From JADGOV01 sp963814355 (GTDB lineage: Bacteria; Actinomycetota; Actinomycetes; JADGOV01), in contig CAWFCZ010000008.1 in assembly GCA_963814355.1 (NCBI GenBank), forward strand, positions 1 to 64,000: a DNA stretch of 64,000 nt. Direction: 5' to 3'. Position numbers and translations under genes: made by a program. Under the pieces are notes generated by a model. It saw only the letters and a list, made by a program, of their open reading frames with translations, ran no database searches and was not told where the DNA came from. This document shows, one piece after another, positions 18,166-26,992 of this stretch (position 1 is the stretch's first letter; the number at the start of each line of letters is the position of its first letter).

Positions 18166-18945
18166 ATGAGCACCATCCTGCTCCTGACCGAGGCGCGCTC
18201 GTCGGCTGACGTACTGCCGGCCCTCGCACTGCTCGGTCACGACGTGCATCTCGCGCCGGCCGAGCCGAGCGGACTCCTCGACGCGCCGCCCGCGGATTGG
18301 GTCCTGGTCGACGCCCGCCGCGACCTGTCCGGCGCCCGGGGGCTGTGCCGGGTGCTGCGCGCCGCCGGCCTGTCCGTACCGCTGCTCGGGATCTTCAGCG
18401 AGGGCGGCCTGATCGCGCTGTCCGCGGAGTGGTGCATCGACGACGCCCTACTCGACACCGCCGGCCCGGCCGAGGTCGAGGCCCGGCTGCGCTTCGCCGG
18501 TTCGCGGCTCGCGGCGGCGGCGCACACCGCGGCCGCCGGGGGCCTGGACGCCGGTGGCATCCGCCACGGTGAGCTGGACATCGACGAGACCACGTACGCG
18601 GTGAAGCTCCGCGGCCACACGCTCGACCTGACCTTCAAGGAGTTCGAGCTGCTCAAGTTCCTCGCCCAGCATCCCGGCCGGGTCTTCACCCGCGCCCAGC
18701 TGCTGCAGGAGGTGTGGGGGTACGACTACTACGGCGGCGCCCGGACCGTCGACGTGCACGTCCGCCGGCTGCGCGCCAAGCTCGGCCCGGAGCACGAAGT
18801 GATCATCGGCACGGTACGCAACGTGGGCTACAAGTTCGTCACCCCGCCCGCCGAGCCGCTGCCGCCGGAGGCCCCGGCTGCGGAGCCGCTCCCCGTGGCG
18901 CTGCCCGAGGCGTTGTCGAGTGAGTCGGCCGGATCGCTCGGCTGA
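18166..18945 (+). CDS. glnR: GlnR, orphan OmpR-type nitrogen regulator
   Basis: DNA-binding regulator of nitrogen assimilation genes in actinomycetes, 259 residues. The N-terminal atypical receiver (STILLLTEARSSADVLPALA, EWCIDDALLDTAGPAEVEAR) and the winged-helix part (LDLTFKEFELLKFLAQHPGR, QLLQEVWGYDYYGGARTVDV, VRRLRAKLGPEHE) match GlnR closely. No cognate kinase gene is adjacent, as expected for this orphan regulator. ATG 18166 is chosen because the family N-terminus begins there. A Pro/Ala/Glu-rich tail of about 35 residues follows the DNA-binding domain. Divergent from the MoaD-like gene. Confidence 0.9.
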   Translation: MSTILLLTEARSSADVLPALALLGHDVHLAPAEPSGLLDAPPADWVLVDARRDLSGARGLCRVLRAAGLSVPLLGIFSEGGLIALSAEWCIDDALLDTAGPAEVEARLRFAGSRLAAAAHTAAAGGLDAGGIRHGELDIDETTYAVKLRGHTLDLTFKEFELLKFLAQHPGRVFTRAQLLQEVWGYDYYGGARTVDVHVRRLRAKLGPEHEVIIGTVRNVGYKFVTPPAEPLPPEAPAAEPLPVALPEALSSESAGSLG

Positions 18946-19026
18946 GCGGGGCACCGCTTACGGCAGCGTGGGATCGCGCCCGGCGGCACGAGCCGCTGGG
19001 TACCATCGACCCGTTGGAGTGACGAG

Positions 19027-19161
19027 GTGACGGCGCCGAATCTGCCACCAAGGATCGCGTCTGTCCGGATCGTCGCTGGACGGAAGGTCGAACTGAGCTT
19101 TCACGATGACACGGTTCGCACCGTAGATCTTGCTCCGCTGCTGTGGGGGCCGATCTTCTAG
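19027..19161 (+). pseudogene. DUF2442-like protein cut by a stop codon
   Basis: A GTG-started frame of 44 codons gives PRIASVRIVAGRKVELSFHD, then DDTVRTVDLAPLLWGPIF, which resembles DUF2442 proteins, usually partners of DUF4160 in small toxin-antitoxin-like pairs. A TAG stops it exactly where the family normally continues with Glu-Pro-Leu; the next codons do read PLV, so a GAG to TAG change is plausible. Further downstream the frame loses resemblance. No DUF4160 partner is visible. This is probably debris at the edge of a toxin-antitoxin-rich stretch. Confidence 0.45.
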
Positions 19162-19720
19162 CCCCTTGTAGAGGCTGCCGTGGCTGCGGCGGAACACCGG
19201 CTCCAGCGACAAGGTCGGCATGTGCTGGTCGACACGGGCGGCGGCCGCCCACGCTCGCGCCAGGCGCCGTCGGGCCGGCTCCGCCGAACGCGCTGACCTT
19301 CGCCGAGCGGCAGCGGCTCTTCAAGGGGCACGACTTCGGCTACTAGGATGCGAAAGCGTTCCGCCCGGCACCGTGCCCGTCCGGGCCACCGGATGGAAAC
19401 AAGCCCAAGTGCCACAGCTTCTCCCCTGACGGCAGCGACACCACCAACGGCTACACATCGCCCCGGGCGGGGAGATAGCGGCGGTGTTCCTTCTTCTTCT
19501 ACGGCCCGGGCATCCCGCCGCCTTACCGGTTTGTAAGCGGCCATGGCGAACTGCCCAGTGACGGCCACGGATCGCATGTCGTTTGCCCGCTACGTTCAGT
19601 GACCAACGTCGATGAGTTCTGATCGCTCCCGGCGGCTGTGCGCTGGGCTAAGGTGCACGCCGCTCGGTTCAAGCGAAGTGAGATCCGCCACCGAGTACCT
19701 CATCTCAGTAACCGATCGCT
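19162..19720. other. 559 bp without a supportable gene
   Basis: Short frames occur on both strands, but none shows a recognisable domain, a good ribosome site or neighbours that would support it. Part of the left end continues the DUF2442-like frame after its stop. This looks like decayed accessory DNA next to the VapBC pair. Confidence 0.5.
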
Positions 19721-20152
19721 CTACGGCGCAGCCTCGTCCTGGTTCAGGCTTTCGACCAGTTGGCCCGTGACCTCGGCGATCAGGTCGAAATCCTTGTCCT
19801 GGTGAAGGACGGTCAGACGTGACCCTTCTGCGACGGCCGCAATGATCAGGTCCGGCACCGAGGGAGCGCGGTGCTGACCGCGGGCGGCCAACAGCCGTTG
19901 CACCTGCACGGCCCGGTTCTCCGCGGCCGGCGTCAGGTACTCCAAGGGCATCAGCGCAACCGGCGGGGTGGACAACGCTGCTTCATGCTCGCCCGTTGAC
20001 CGAGTCGAAAAGCCAACCTCCAACAGGGTGACCGTGGCGATGTGGACCAAGCCGCGCTCGATGCGTCGGTCCCATTCGCTGTTCCCATCCGAGGCGGAGA
20101 GTCGTACGAGAGCCGATTTGTCGATCAGCCACGACTCGGCCTTCACGACCAC
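19721..20152 (-). CDS. vapC: VapC-type PIN-domain toxin
   Basis: PIN-domain ribonuclease toxin of 143 residues. It has the N-terminal acidic motif SWLIDKSALVRL, a conserved Glu in VTLLEVGFSTRS, and the central SVPDLIIAAVAE and VLHQDKDFDLIAEV acidic residues that bind the catalytic metal. GTG 20152 overlaps the end of the antitoxin gene (stop at 20143) by 10 bases, the usual VapBC coupling. It looks intact. Confidence 0.88.
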   Translation of the reverse strand: MVVKAESWLIDKSALVRLSASDGNSEWDRRIERGLVHIATVTLLEVGFSTRSTGEHEAALSTPPVALMPLEYLTPAAENRAVQVQRLLAARGQHRAPSVPDLIIAAVAEGSRLTVLHQDKDFDLIAEVTGQLVESLNQDEAAP

Positions 20153-20367
20153 GCTTTGGACATCACGTCCGGGTCCTCCAGGTCAGCGGCGACACGGCGC
20201 AACCGTCGCCAGTCGTCGGCGGCCAGTGAGGTCGCCGGTGCGGCGTGATACTCCGCGTCAAGGCGACGCCGCAGGTACTCGACTCGCGACAACCCTTGCT
20301 CACGAGCGCGACGATCGATCTCGGTGACCGTCGCCTCGGCGACATCGCGAATGAGAATGTCAGACAT
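20143..20367 (-). CDS. vapB: VapB-type antitoxin
   Basis: A 74-residue antitoxin. MSDILIRDVAEATVTEIDRR and AREQGLSRVEYLRRRLDAEY form a ribbon-helix-helix-like DNA-binding part, followed by an acidic C-terminal tail that should wrap the VapC active site. The ATG at 20367 has a strong ribosome site (AGGAGGTG) and an inverted-repeat operator just upstream. It overlaps vapC, so the pair is co-transcribed and autoregulated as is usual. Confidence 0.85.
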   Translation of the reverse strand: MSDILIRDVAEATVTEIDRRAREQGLSRVEYLRRRLDAEYHAAPATSLAADDWRRLRRVAADLEDPDVMSKAWS

Positions 20368-20380
20368 AGTCCCACCTCCT

Positions 20381-20395
20381 GATATCCACGATATC
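20381..20395. promoter_or_regulatory. Inverted-repeat operator before vapB
   Basis: Two GATATC half-sites separated by CAC (20381-20386 and 20390-20395) give a symmetrical site 14 bp before the vapB start codon, next to its Shine-Dalgarno. Ribbon-helix-helix antitoxins bind such sites to repress their own operon. Role inferred from symmetry and position. Confidence 0.5.
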
Positions 20396-20510
20396 GCACT
20401 GTGCAGCGTTCTCCAAGGTCTACTGACCCAGCGAGCGTCCGATAGCCGATCGGCACGCGGAGCGTGCCGCAACCGATTGGGGTGCGCGGTCTGCTCTGGC
20501 GCGGGATTGC

Positions 20511-20850
20511 TCAACGACGTTGATAAACTAGCCGGACCTTTCCCTCGCCGAGGGTGTAGTCGGTCAGGCGCAGGATGATGGGCCAGTGCCTATCCGGGAA
20601 GAGCGGTCGCCCGCCTCCCACGAGAACTGGCACGATGCCGATGGTGAGGGTGTCGACCGCGCCAGCGGCAAGAAACGAGTGCACGAGCACACTGCCCCGA
20701 AGAGGAAGCAGTGCGCGCCGCGCTCTTGAGCGGCGGCTACCGTGCGGACCACGTCGTGGCACAGCTCGACGCCCTCAGGAACGTCGCCGAGAGCATCGGG
20801 TCCTATCGCGCCCCGAGGCAGGCCGGATATGGCAGCACTCTCCGTGACGG
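20511..20850 (-). pseudogene. Dihydrofolate reductase-like (RibD C-terminal) fragment
   Basis: C-terminal fragment of a dihydrofolate-reductase-family/RibD-C protein. The last part, LVHSFLAAGAVDTLTIGIVP followed by VLVGGGRPLFPD, matches the family's end. An upstream part, DALGDVPEGVELCHDV, lies in a different frame. The N-terminal half is missing, so this is a broken remnant. It lies between two toxin-antitoxin regions. Confidence 0.6.
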
Positions 20851-20918
20851 TATGGCCGTCACTGGGCAGACGCTCGTGTCCGCCACTGGGCATTTAGTTG
20901 TGGCCGCTGACACCGGTT

Positions 20919-21384
20919 CTACGGCACCCCGAACTCCGTCGGGGGCGGGCTCGTCAACGCATACGCCGCCGCCAGCGCGTAAAGAAGGTAGTTCGCTCGG
21001 TCCGCACCCGCAGCTGCCACAGGTCCTTGGTTAGTGAGCCGCTCGGCGCCGGCACGTGCAGCCGCCTCGATGATGAGCGCGTCCCAGAAGGAGAGCGAGT
21101 GCTGCTCCTCGAGCGCCGAAGCCGCGACGATCAACGGCGGGTCCACCTGCACCACGGGCCAAGGCGGCGTAGGCGTGGACGAGCGCGCGCGCCTCCCGTC
21201 GCGGCAACGGAGGGTCGAACTTGCGGGTGACCACCGCGTAGAACTCGGTCAGCACCTGCGTACTGAGCACGCCACTGCGCGAGCACCAGAGATCGTCGAC
21301 CAACGCCGCTGCGACCGGCTGGCGGCGCCGGTCGGTCGCGTCGTGGGCGTAGACGAGGACGTTCGTGTCGACGAAGGTCGCCAC
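20919..21384 (-). pseudogene. PIN-domain toxin, frameshifted
   Basis: VapC-like PIN-domain protein starting VATFVDTNVLVYAHD at GTG 21384. LSTQVLTEFYAVVTRKFDPP is the usual second block. The frame then breaks near 21150-21170; the remaining core VDPPLIVAASALEEQHSLSF and WDALIIEAAARAGAERL are in another frame, and the C-terminus is not family-like after that. Both catalytic Asp regions are present but separated. No antitoxin is visible beside it. Confidence 0.65.
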
Positions 21385-21513
21385 CGTCAGCGGTCGAATC
21401 GAAGCCCTCAGATGGCCGTAGAGGGCCGATGCGCGCACGTAGACAAGCATTCATCTGGAGCAGGGCCCGACGAAAACAGTGTGACGGTCGGTAGCGTATG
21501 ACACAATCGACGA

Positions 21514-21803
21514 ATGCCGTTTCGGGTGACGCGGACCGCGGCGGCACCTGATCGGCAACGCGCACATCCTCGCCGCGATTCAGGACGCTGGGACGCCCAC
21601 GATCGTGGAGGACGTGCGGGGGCCACAGCTGCACTACGTCGGCATCGACGACCGGGGCCGTGCGGCTGCACGTCGTCGCGATCCCCGACAACCGGCGCGA
21701 GGGCTGGCTGGCCATCATCCACGCGATGCCAACCAGCTTCACCGAGACCGACTTTGAGCAGAGCGATGATCCGGACACCGGCGCGGAAGGAGACACATCA
21801 TGA
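21514..21803 (+). pseudogene. Probable toxin of a small TA pair, frameshifted
   Basis: About 95 codons that only make sense across frames: MPFRVTRTAAA, then HLIGNAHILAAIQDAGTPTI and VEDVRGPQLHYVGIDDRG, then VRLHVVAIPDNRREGWLAII and HAMPTSFTETDFEQ up to the stop overlapping the next ATG. Breaks lie near 21545 and 21655. The fold looks like small toxins paired with an antitoxin downstream. The 4-bp ATGA overlap with the following antitoxin gene supports a former operon. The exact toxin family is not certain. Confidence 0.5.
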
Positions 21804-22129
21804 GCATCGACCCGGCCCGCTACGTTGCAGGCCCCGACGCGACCATCGAAGACATCGACCTCGACGAGGAAGAGGTCTGGCTTGCTGACGGGACCCGGCT
21901 GACCGAGGAGGTCGCCGAGCAGATCGCCCGAGATGCCGTTGCCGAGGCGCGGCGGCGCAACCTCATTCCCGGGCGTAAGTCACTTGCCGGGGACGGCAGT
22001 CATTCACCCCGGGTCCAGTTCCGGGTGCCGGAGTCACTGCGCGCAGCCGCGGAAGCCAAGGCGGCCGCCGAGGGGGTCAGCCTGTCCGTGCTAGCCCGCG
22101 AAGCACTCGAGCACTACCTCGCATCCTGA
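21800..22129 (+). CDS. Ribbon-helix-helix antitoxin
   Basis: A 109-residue antitoxin-like protein. An acidic N-terminal half (IDLDEEEVWLADGTRL) is followed by a C-terminal ribbon-helix-helix DNA-binding segment, VQFRVPESLRAAAEAKAAAE and SLSVLAREALEHYL. It has a good ribosome site (GAAGGAG) and overlaps the toxin pseudogene. With its toxin broken, it may persist as an orphan antitoxin or regulator. Confidence 0.7.
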   Translation: MSIDPARYVAGPDATIEDIDLDEEEVWLADGTRLTEEVAEQIARDAVAEARRRNLIPGRKSLAGDGSHSPRVQFRVPESLRAAAEAKAAAEGVSLSVLAREALEHYLAS

Positions 22130-22254
22130 TCTACTGGCCCGGCTCGTACACCGCCGCGACCAACCATGTGTCGCCACGGGTGAACGGCCGGGCAGCGAAC
22201 CGGCCGGTGGCCTGTTCAACCAACCGCGCGGCCTTGGCCCGCTGGTCGGACTTC

Positions 22255-22678
22255 CTGCACTGGATACCAACGTGATTTCCGCGCTGCTAGTCCGAGGACG
22301 CAATCCGTTGGTCGAAGCCTGGGCGGTGTCCATCCCGGTGTACGACCAATTCGTGACGGCGACGACGGTCGCCGAGATCGAGCGGGAGTCATCGCCAAGG
22401 AGCGATCCGACCCTGGCCAAGGAATGATCTTGCGCAAGTGGTTCGACGAGCGCGTGCTGCCCACCTTCGCCGACCGCGTACTGCCGTTCGACCTGCCCGC
22501 CGCACGGATGCTTGCCGCCTACCGTGTTCCCGAGCACGCACCGTTCGACGACGCGCTCATCGCCGCCATCGCTCAGGCCGCCGAGATGACCGTCGCGACG
22601 CGAAACACCAAGCACTTCGAACCCCTCGGCGTCCGATGCCTCAACCCGTGGGACCCGAGTTCGACGACCGCACGCTGA
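22255..22678 (+). pseudogene. PIN-domain (FitB/VapC-like) toxin, frameshifted
   Basis: PIN-domain nuclease split between frames. The N-terminal part reads LDTNVISALLVRGRNPLVEA and VTATTVAEIERE. After a break near 22385-22425 another frame gives MILRKWFDERVLPTFADRVL, LPAARMLAAYRVPEHAPFDD, ALIAAIAQAAEMTVATRNTK and HFEPLGVRCLNPW. The latter has the second and third acidic positions typical of FitB-type toxins. No start codon or antitoxin can be defined upstream. Confidence 0.65.
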
Positions 22679-23084
22679 TACTCCCGCCAAATGCGTGGCT
22701 TCGAGGAATTGATGCGGGCGCTGAAACGGCGGCTGCCGGATGTAGCCGGTCTCGCACGCTGCGTTGGCGCCAGCGTTGGGCGGTCGGGCTGTACGTGTTC
22801 GTGGTTGTCGGGACGACCATCGATGCTTACAGCCCTGCATCTTGTCCGCCCGGCCCGCCGCGTTGGCGTCCTGCCGGAGTCACACCGGCGAGGACGGCCC
22901 ACCCATTGCCGAGGCGGGAACGGGCCACGTGACACAGCGGGGGCGGCGCCAGAGAGATGAGCAAGAGCCCTCGGCGGCGGAGCGCGCGTTCCCATCGCTG
23001 GAATGGACGGCGCCACGTAAACGTCCCTGCCCGCAGCTAGCCGCAGTCCAACCCAGGGCACAGCGCGCCGGTACTGTTTCGGCG
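22679..23084. other. 406 bp without a supportable gene
   Basis: Between the broken PIN gene and mshD I see no convincing coding region. One plus-strand frame runs into mshD without a start or homology. It presumably holds the mshD promoter, which I cannot point to. Confidence 0.5.
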
Positions 23085-24023
23085 GTGACCACCCCGACGA
23101 TCTCCCGGCTCGGGCGGCTGACCGCCGATGAGGTGCTCCGCGTGCTGGCCCTGGTCGATGCGGTGACCGACGCCGACGGGGTGCGGCCGCTGTCCGAGCA
23201 TGTGATGCTGCACCTGCGCTACGGCGGGGAGGAACCGGGCCGCAACCTGCTGGTCACGACCGGCGAGGAGCTCGTCGGGTACGCCTTCCTCGACACCACC
23301 GACACCGTCGAAGGGTCCAGCGCGGAGATCGCCATGATCCCCGCGTACCGTCAGGACGGCATCGCCTCGGACCTGGTCCGGGCGCTGCTCGCCGAAACCC
23401 CGGACGGCCGGCTGCGGTTGTGGGCGCATGGCCGGGAGGCGGCGGAGTCCTCGCTGGCCCGGTCGCTGGCCCACTCGATGGGGTTCGCCCGGGAACGGGT
23501 GCTGTGGCAGATGCGCCGGTCGCTGTACGCCCCACTGCCGGCGCCGCAGTTCCCGCCGGACGTGGTGGTGCGGACCTTCGTCGTCGGACAGGACGAGCAG
23601 GCCTGGATCACGGTGAACAACCGGGCCTTTGCCGACCACCCGGACCAGGGTCAGTGGAGCCTGGAGGATGTCCGCCGCCGGGAAGGCGAACCGTGGTTCG
23701 ATCCGGCCGGCTTCTTCCTCGCCGAACGGGACGGGCGCCTGGTCGGGTTCCACTGGACGAAGGTGCACGGCGAATCGGCCCACCGGCCCGGCGAGCACGG
23801 TCACGAACCGATCGGCGAGGTGTACGTGGTCGGGGTCGACCCCGACGCCCAGGGCCAGCGGCTCGGTCCGGCGTTGACCCTGGCGGGCCTGCGCTACCTG
23901 CGCGGTCGCGGGCTGGCGCAGGCGATGCTCTATGTGGACGAGTCGAACACCGCCGCCATCGCGGTGTACGAAAGGCTGGGATTCACCCGCTGGGACGTCG
24001 ACGTCAGCTACCGGCGGGGCTGA
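23085..24023 (+). CDS. mshD: Mycothiol synthase MshD
   Basis: Acetyl-CoA-dependent N-acetyltransferase doing the last step of mycothiol synthesis (acetylation of Cys-GlcN-Ins), 312 residues. Two GNAT domains are visible. The N-terminal one carries YAFLDTTDTVEGSSAEIAMI and YRQDGIASDLVRALLAE. The C-terminal one carries FADHPDQGQWSLEDVRRREG, EPWFDPAGFFLAERDGRLVG, GEVYVVGVDPDAQGQRLGPA and ALTLAGLRYLRGRGLAQAML, where the acetyl-CoA loop QGQRLG sits. GTG 23085 is chosen because the family N-terminus (TTPTISRLGRLTADEVLRVL) starts there; the open frame upstream lacks homology. Confidence 0.93.
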   Translation: MTTPTISRLGRLTADEVLRVLALVDAVTDADGVRPLSEHVMLHLRYGGEEPGRNLLVTTGEELVGYAFLDTTDTVEGSSAEIAMIPAYRQDGIASDLVRALLAETPDGRLRLWAHGREAAESSLARSLAHSMGFARERVLWQMRRSLYAPLPAPQFPPDVVVRTFVVGQDEQAWITVNNRAFADHPDQGQWSLEDVRRREGEPWFDPAGFFLAERDGRLVGFHWTKVHGESAHRPGEHGHEPIGEVYVVGVDPDAQGQRLGPALTLAGLRYLRGRGLAQAMLYVDESNTAAIAVYERLGFTRWDVDVSYRRG

Positions 24024-24071
24024 TTGGAAGTAGCGGCCGTTACGGTCCGTCGTTGCCTTACCGTCGTGACC

Positions 24072-25031
24072 ATGCGCCTCGGTGTCCTCGACGTGGGTTC
24101 CAACACCATCCATCTCCTGGTGGTGGACGCCCATCTGGGCGGGCGGCCGCAGCCGGCGGCGAAGGTGAAGTTCGAGCTGCGGCTCGCCGAGTTGCTGGAC
24201 GGGAACGGCTCGCTGCCGGAGCCCGGCGCCACCGCCCTGGTGAACGCGGTCCGCAACGCCGGCGCCGTGGCCGACGGCATGGGCGTCGAGGACTTCCTCG
24301 CGTTCGCCACCTCCGCCGTCCGCGACGCGACCAACGGCGAGTATGTGCTGGAGCGGATCCGGGACGAGACCGGCGTCAAGCTGGAGATCATGAGCGGCCA
24401 GGAGGAGGCCCGGCTCACCTTCCTGGCGGTCCGCCGGTGGTTCGGCTGGGGCGCCGGGCGGCTGCTCGTCCTGGACATCGGCGGCGGTTCGCTGGAGATG
24501 GCGGCCGGCAGTGAGGAACAGCCGGACGTGGCGATCTCGCTGCCGCTGGGTGCCGGGCGCCTCACCCGGGACTGGCTGGGCGGGGACCGACCGGACCCGA
24601 AGGCGCTGCGGGACCTGCGCAAGTACGTCCGCAAGGAGCTCGCGAAGTGCGCGGACGAGTTCGCTGCCGGCGGTGAACCGGACCGGGTGGTGGCGACCAG
24701 CAAGACGTTCCGGTCCCTGGCCCGGATCGGCGGGGCCGCACCCTACGTGGCCGGCCCGTACGTCCGCCGCGCGCTGCGCCGGGAGGACGTCCGGGGATTA
24801 CCGGAGCGGCTGGCGAAGATGCGCCCGGGCGATCGAGCCGCGCTCCCCGGGGTGTCCCCGGGCCGCGCGCCGCAACTGCCGGCCGGGGCCATCGTGGCCG
24901 AAGCCGCGATGGAGATGCTCTCGGTGTCGGAGTTGGAACTGTGCCCGTGGGCGCTGCGCGAGGGGCTGCTGCTCCGGCGGATGGACCACACCGGGCTCGA
25001 TCTGGGGCGAGAGCCCGTACCCGTCAGGTGA
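24072..25031 (+). CDS. ppx: Ppx/GppA-family exopolyphosphatase
   Basis: Sugar-kinase/Hsp70-fold phosphatase of 319 residues that cleaves terminal phosphates from polyphosphate or pppGpp. It carries the phosphate-1 motif LDVGSNTIHLLVVDAHLGGR, SAVRDATNGEYVLERI, the phosphate-2 motif LLVLDIGGGSLEMAAGS and VVATSKTFRSLARIGG. ATG 24072 begins exactly at the family's N-terminus. It lacks the C-terminal HD-like domain of E. coli Ppx and is of the short actinobacterial type. Its neighbours (regX3/senX3, phoU, ppk) place it in polyphosphate homeostasis. Confidence 0.88.
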   Translation: MRLGVLDVGSNTIHLLVVDAHLGGRPQPAAKVKFELRLAELLDGNGSLPEPGATALVNAVRNAGAVADGMGVEDFLAFATSAVRDATNGEYVLERIRDETGVKLEIMSGQEEARLTFLAVRRWFGWGAGRLLVLDIGGGSLEMAAGSEEQPDVAISLPLGAGRLTRDWLGGDRPDPKALRDLRKYVRKELAKCADEFAAGGEPDRVVATSKTFRSLARIGGAAPYVAGPYVRRALRREDVRGLPERLAKMRPGDRAALPGVSPGRAPQLPAGAIVAEAAMEMLSVSELELCPWALREGLLLRRMDHTGLDLGREPVPVR

Positions 25032-25088
25032 TCACCGGGGACCGCGGCGGCGAGCGCAGCCACCCGGCCGGCCCGGGAACCGCAGTCG

Positions 25089-25769
25089 CTACGGCTCGAA
25101 CTTGTACCCCAGCCCGCGAATCGTCACCAGATGCCTGGGCAGCGCCGGATCCGGCTCGACCTTGCCGCGCAGCCGCTTGACGTGTACGTCGAGGGTCTTG
25201 GTGTCCCCGACGTAGTCGCTGCCCCACACCCGGTCGATGATCTGGCTTCGGGTGAGAACCCGTCCGGCGTTGCGGACCAGCAGCTCCAGCAGCTCGAACT
25301 CCTTCAGCGGCAGCGGGACGCTCTCCCCGCCGACGGTCACCACGTGCCGGTCGATGTCGATCCGGACCGGGCCGGCTTCGATGGCGGCCGGGAGCAACTC
25401 GGAGTTGTCCGTACGGCGGCGCAGCACGGCGCGGATCCGGGCCAGCAGTTCCCGGCCGGAGAACGGCTTGGTGACGTAGTCGTCGGCGCCCAGCTCGAGG
25501 CCGACCACCTTGTCCACCTCGCTGTCCTTGGCGGTCAGCATGATCACCGGTACGTCGCTGCGGCTGCGGAGCTGCCGGCAGACCTCCGTCCCCGGCAGAC
25601 CGGGCAGCATGACGTCGAGCAGCACCAGATCGGCGCCGACCCGGTCGAACTCGGCGAGCCCGGCCGGCCCGGTGGCCGCCACGGACACCTCGAAGCCCTC
25701 CCGGCTCAGCATGTAGTTCAGCGTCTCGGAGAAGGTTTCCTCGTCCTCGATCACCAGGACCCGGGTCAT
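25089..25769 (-). CDS. regX3: Phosphate response regulator RegX3
   Basis: OmpR/PhoB-type response regulator of 226 residues. The receiver has the acidic pair in RVLVIEDEETFSETLNYMLS, the phospho-acceptor Asp in LVLLDVMLPGLPG, and the Thr and Lys switch residues in IMLTAKDSEVDKV and GADDYVTKPFSGREL. The winged helix carries LPLKEFELLELLVRNAGRVL, TRSQIIDRVWGSDYVGDTKT and VKRLRGKVEPDP. It overlaps the senX3 stop by 4 bp and is downstream of it. In actinobacteria the pair activates pst and other genes through PHO boxes when phosphate is low. Confidence 0.92.
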   Translation of the reverse strand: MTRVLVIEDEETFSETLNYMLSREGFEVSVAATGPAGLAEFDRVGADLVLLDVMLPGLPGTEVCRQLRSRSDVPVIMLTAKDSEVDKVVGLELGADDYVTKPFSGRELLARIRAVLRRRTDNSELLPAAIEAGPVRIDIDRHVVTVGGESVPLPLKEFELLELLVRNAGRVLTRSQIIDRVWGSDYVGDTKTLDVHVKRLRGKVEPDPALPRHLVTIRGLGYKFEP

Positions 25770-26944
25770 GCGGGCACCGCGGGAACCTCGCCGGGCCAGT
25801 CGGCCGCCGGCCCGCCGGGGCGAGCGGACGGCGGAGTCGGCAGGTGCAGGGTGAACGTCGAACCCATCCCGAGGTGGCTCCACACCGACACCCGGCCGCC
25901 GGCGTTCTCCGCGACGTGCTTCACGATCGCCAGCCCGAGTCCGGTCCCGCCGGTACGCCTAGATCGTGCCGGGTCGGCACGGTAGAACCGTTCGAAGACC
26001 CGGTCCAGGTCCTCCGCGCCGATGCCGATGCCCTGATCGGCGACCGAGATCTCGACGCCGTCGACGCCGTCCCCGGTGACCGCCCGGGCGCCGACCGCCA
26101 CCCGGCTGCCGGACGCGGAGTAGTTGATCGCGTTGTCCAGCAGGTTGACCAGCGCCGTTTCCAGCGAACGCTCGTCGCCCCACACCGCCAACTCGCCGCA
26201 GTCGCCGACTGCGATCTCCACGCCGACGCGCTCGGCGGTGACCCGTACCCGGTCCACGGCGTTGCGGGTCAGGCCGGCCACCGACACCGCGGTCGGCGCC
26301 GGCAGCGGCTCGCCGCCCTGCAGCCGGGACAGGTCCAGCAGGTCGCGGACCAGCTGGGAGAGCCGGCCCGCCTCGTGGGTCATGCGTTCGGCGAACCGCC
26401 GGGCCGCGACCGGGTCGTCGGCGGCCTCGTGCAGCGCCTCGGCGAGCAGCAGCAGGCCGCCGACCGGGGTCTTCAGCTCATGGGACACGCTGGCCACGAA
26501 GTCCCGCCGGACAGCCTCCACGCGGTAGGCCTCGGTGAGGTCCCGAAGGAGCAGCACCACCCGCTCGGTTCCGACCACCGGGGCGACTGTGACGTTCACC
26601 GGCCGCCGCCCGGCGCCCCACGGAAGGTGGATGTCGGACTGGGTCCGCTCGCCGCTGCGCCGGGCGGTACGCACCATCCGGGCCAGCGCCGGTGAGGCGA
26701 GCAGGCCGCGGCGTACCACCCGCAGTTCCAGGGCCGCGTCGTTGGCCAGGACGACCTCGTGCCCGTCGAGCAACACGACGCCGGAGTCCAGCGCGGCGGC
26801 GACCGTTTCCACCACGTCGGCCAGCTCGGCGTAATCGCCGGTCAGCGGGAAACCCGGTCCTGCCTCGGCCTCGCCGTTGACGCGGCCTCGCCGGGGGAGG
26901 AGGCGTAACACGATGTCATGGTAGGGGCCGGTCAGCGCTAACAT
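25766..26944 (-). CDS. senX3: SenX3-like histidine kinase without membrane segments
   Basis: Phosphate-responsive sensor kinase of 392 residues. A PAS-like region (about 40-140) precedes the phospho-acceptor H155 in FVASVSHELKTPVGGLLLLA. The N-box ALVNLLDNAINYSASGS, DQGIGIGAEDLDRVFERFYR and GGTGLGLAIVKHVAE are all present. Mycobacterial SenX3 has N-terminal transmembrane helices, but here only about 25 non-hydrophobic residues precede the PAS region, and no hydrophobic frame exists in the 130 bp up to phoU. The kinase therefore appears cytosolic or is 5'-truncated. It is divergent from phoU and coupled to regX3. Confidence 0.88.
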   Translation of the reverse strand: MLALTGPYHDIVLRLLPRRGRVNGEAEAGPGFPLTGDYAELADVVETVAAALDSGVVLLDGHEVVLANDAALELRVVRRGLLASPALARMVRTARRSGERTQSDIHLPWGAGRRPVNVTVAPVVGTERVVLLLRDLTEAYRVEAVRRDFVASVSHELKTPVGGLLLLAEALHEAADDPVAARRFAERMTHEAGRLSQLVRDLLDLSRLQGGEPLPAPTAVSVAGLTRNAVDRVRVTAERVGVEIAVGDCGELAVWGDERSLETALVNLLDNAINYSASGSRVAVGARAVTGDGVDGVEISVADQGIGIGAEDLDRVFERFYRADPARSRRTGGTGLGLAIVKHVAENAGGRVSVWSHLGMGSTFTLHLPTPPSARPGGPAADWPGEVPAVPA

Positions 26945-26971
26945 GGGCGGAACGCTCGCCGGAACCGGATC

Positions 26972-26992
26972 GTTCCCCAGTGTTCACCGGCC
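26972..26992. promoter_or_regulatory. Possible PHO-box pair between senX3 and phoU
   Basis: GTTCCCCAGT followed directly by GTTCACCGGCC resembles two PhoP/RegX3 half-sites, but they are 10 rather than 11 bp apart. It lies in the divergent senX3-phoU intergenic region, where autoregulation is common. A weak call. Confidence 0.35.
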
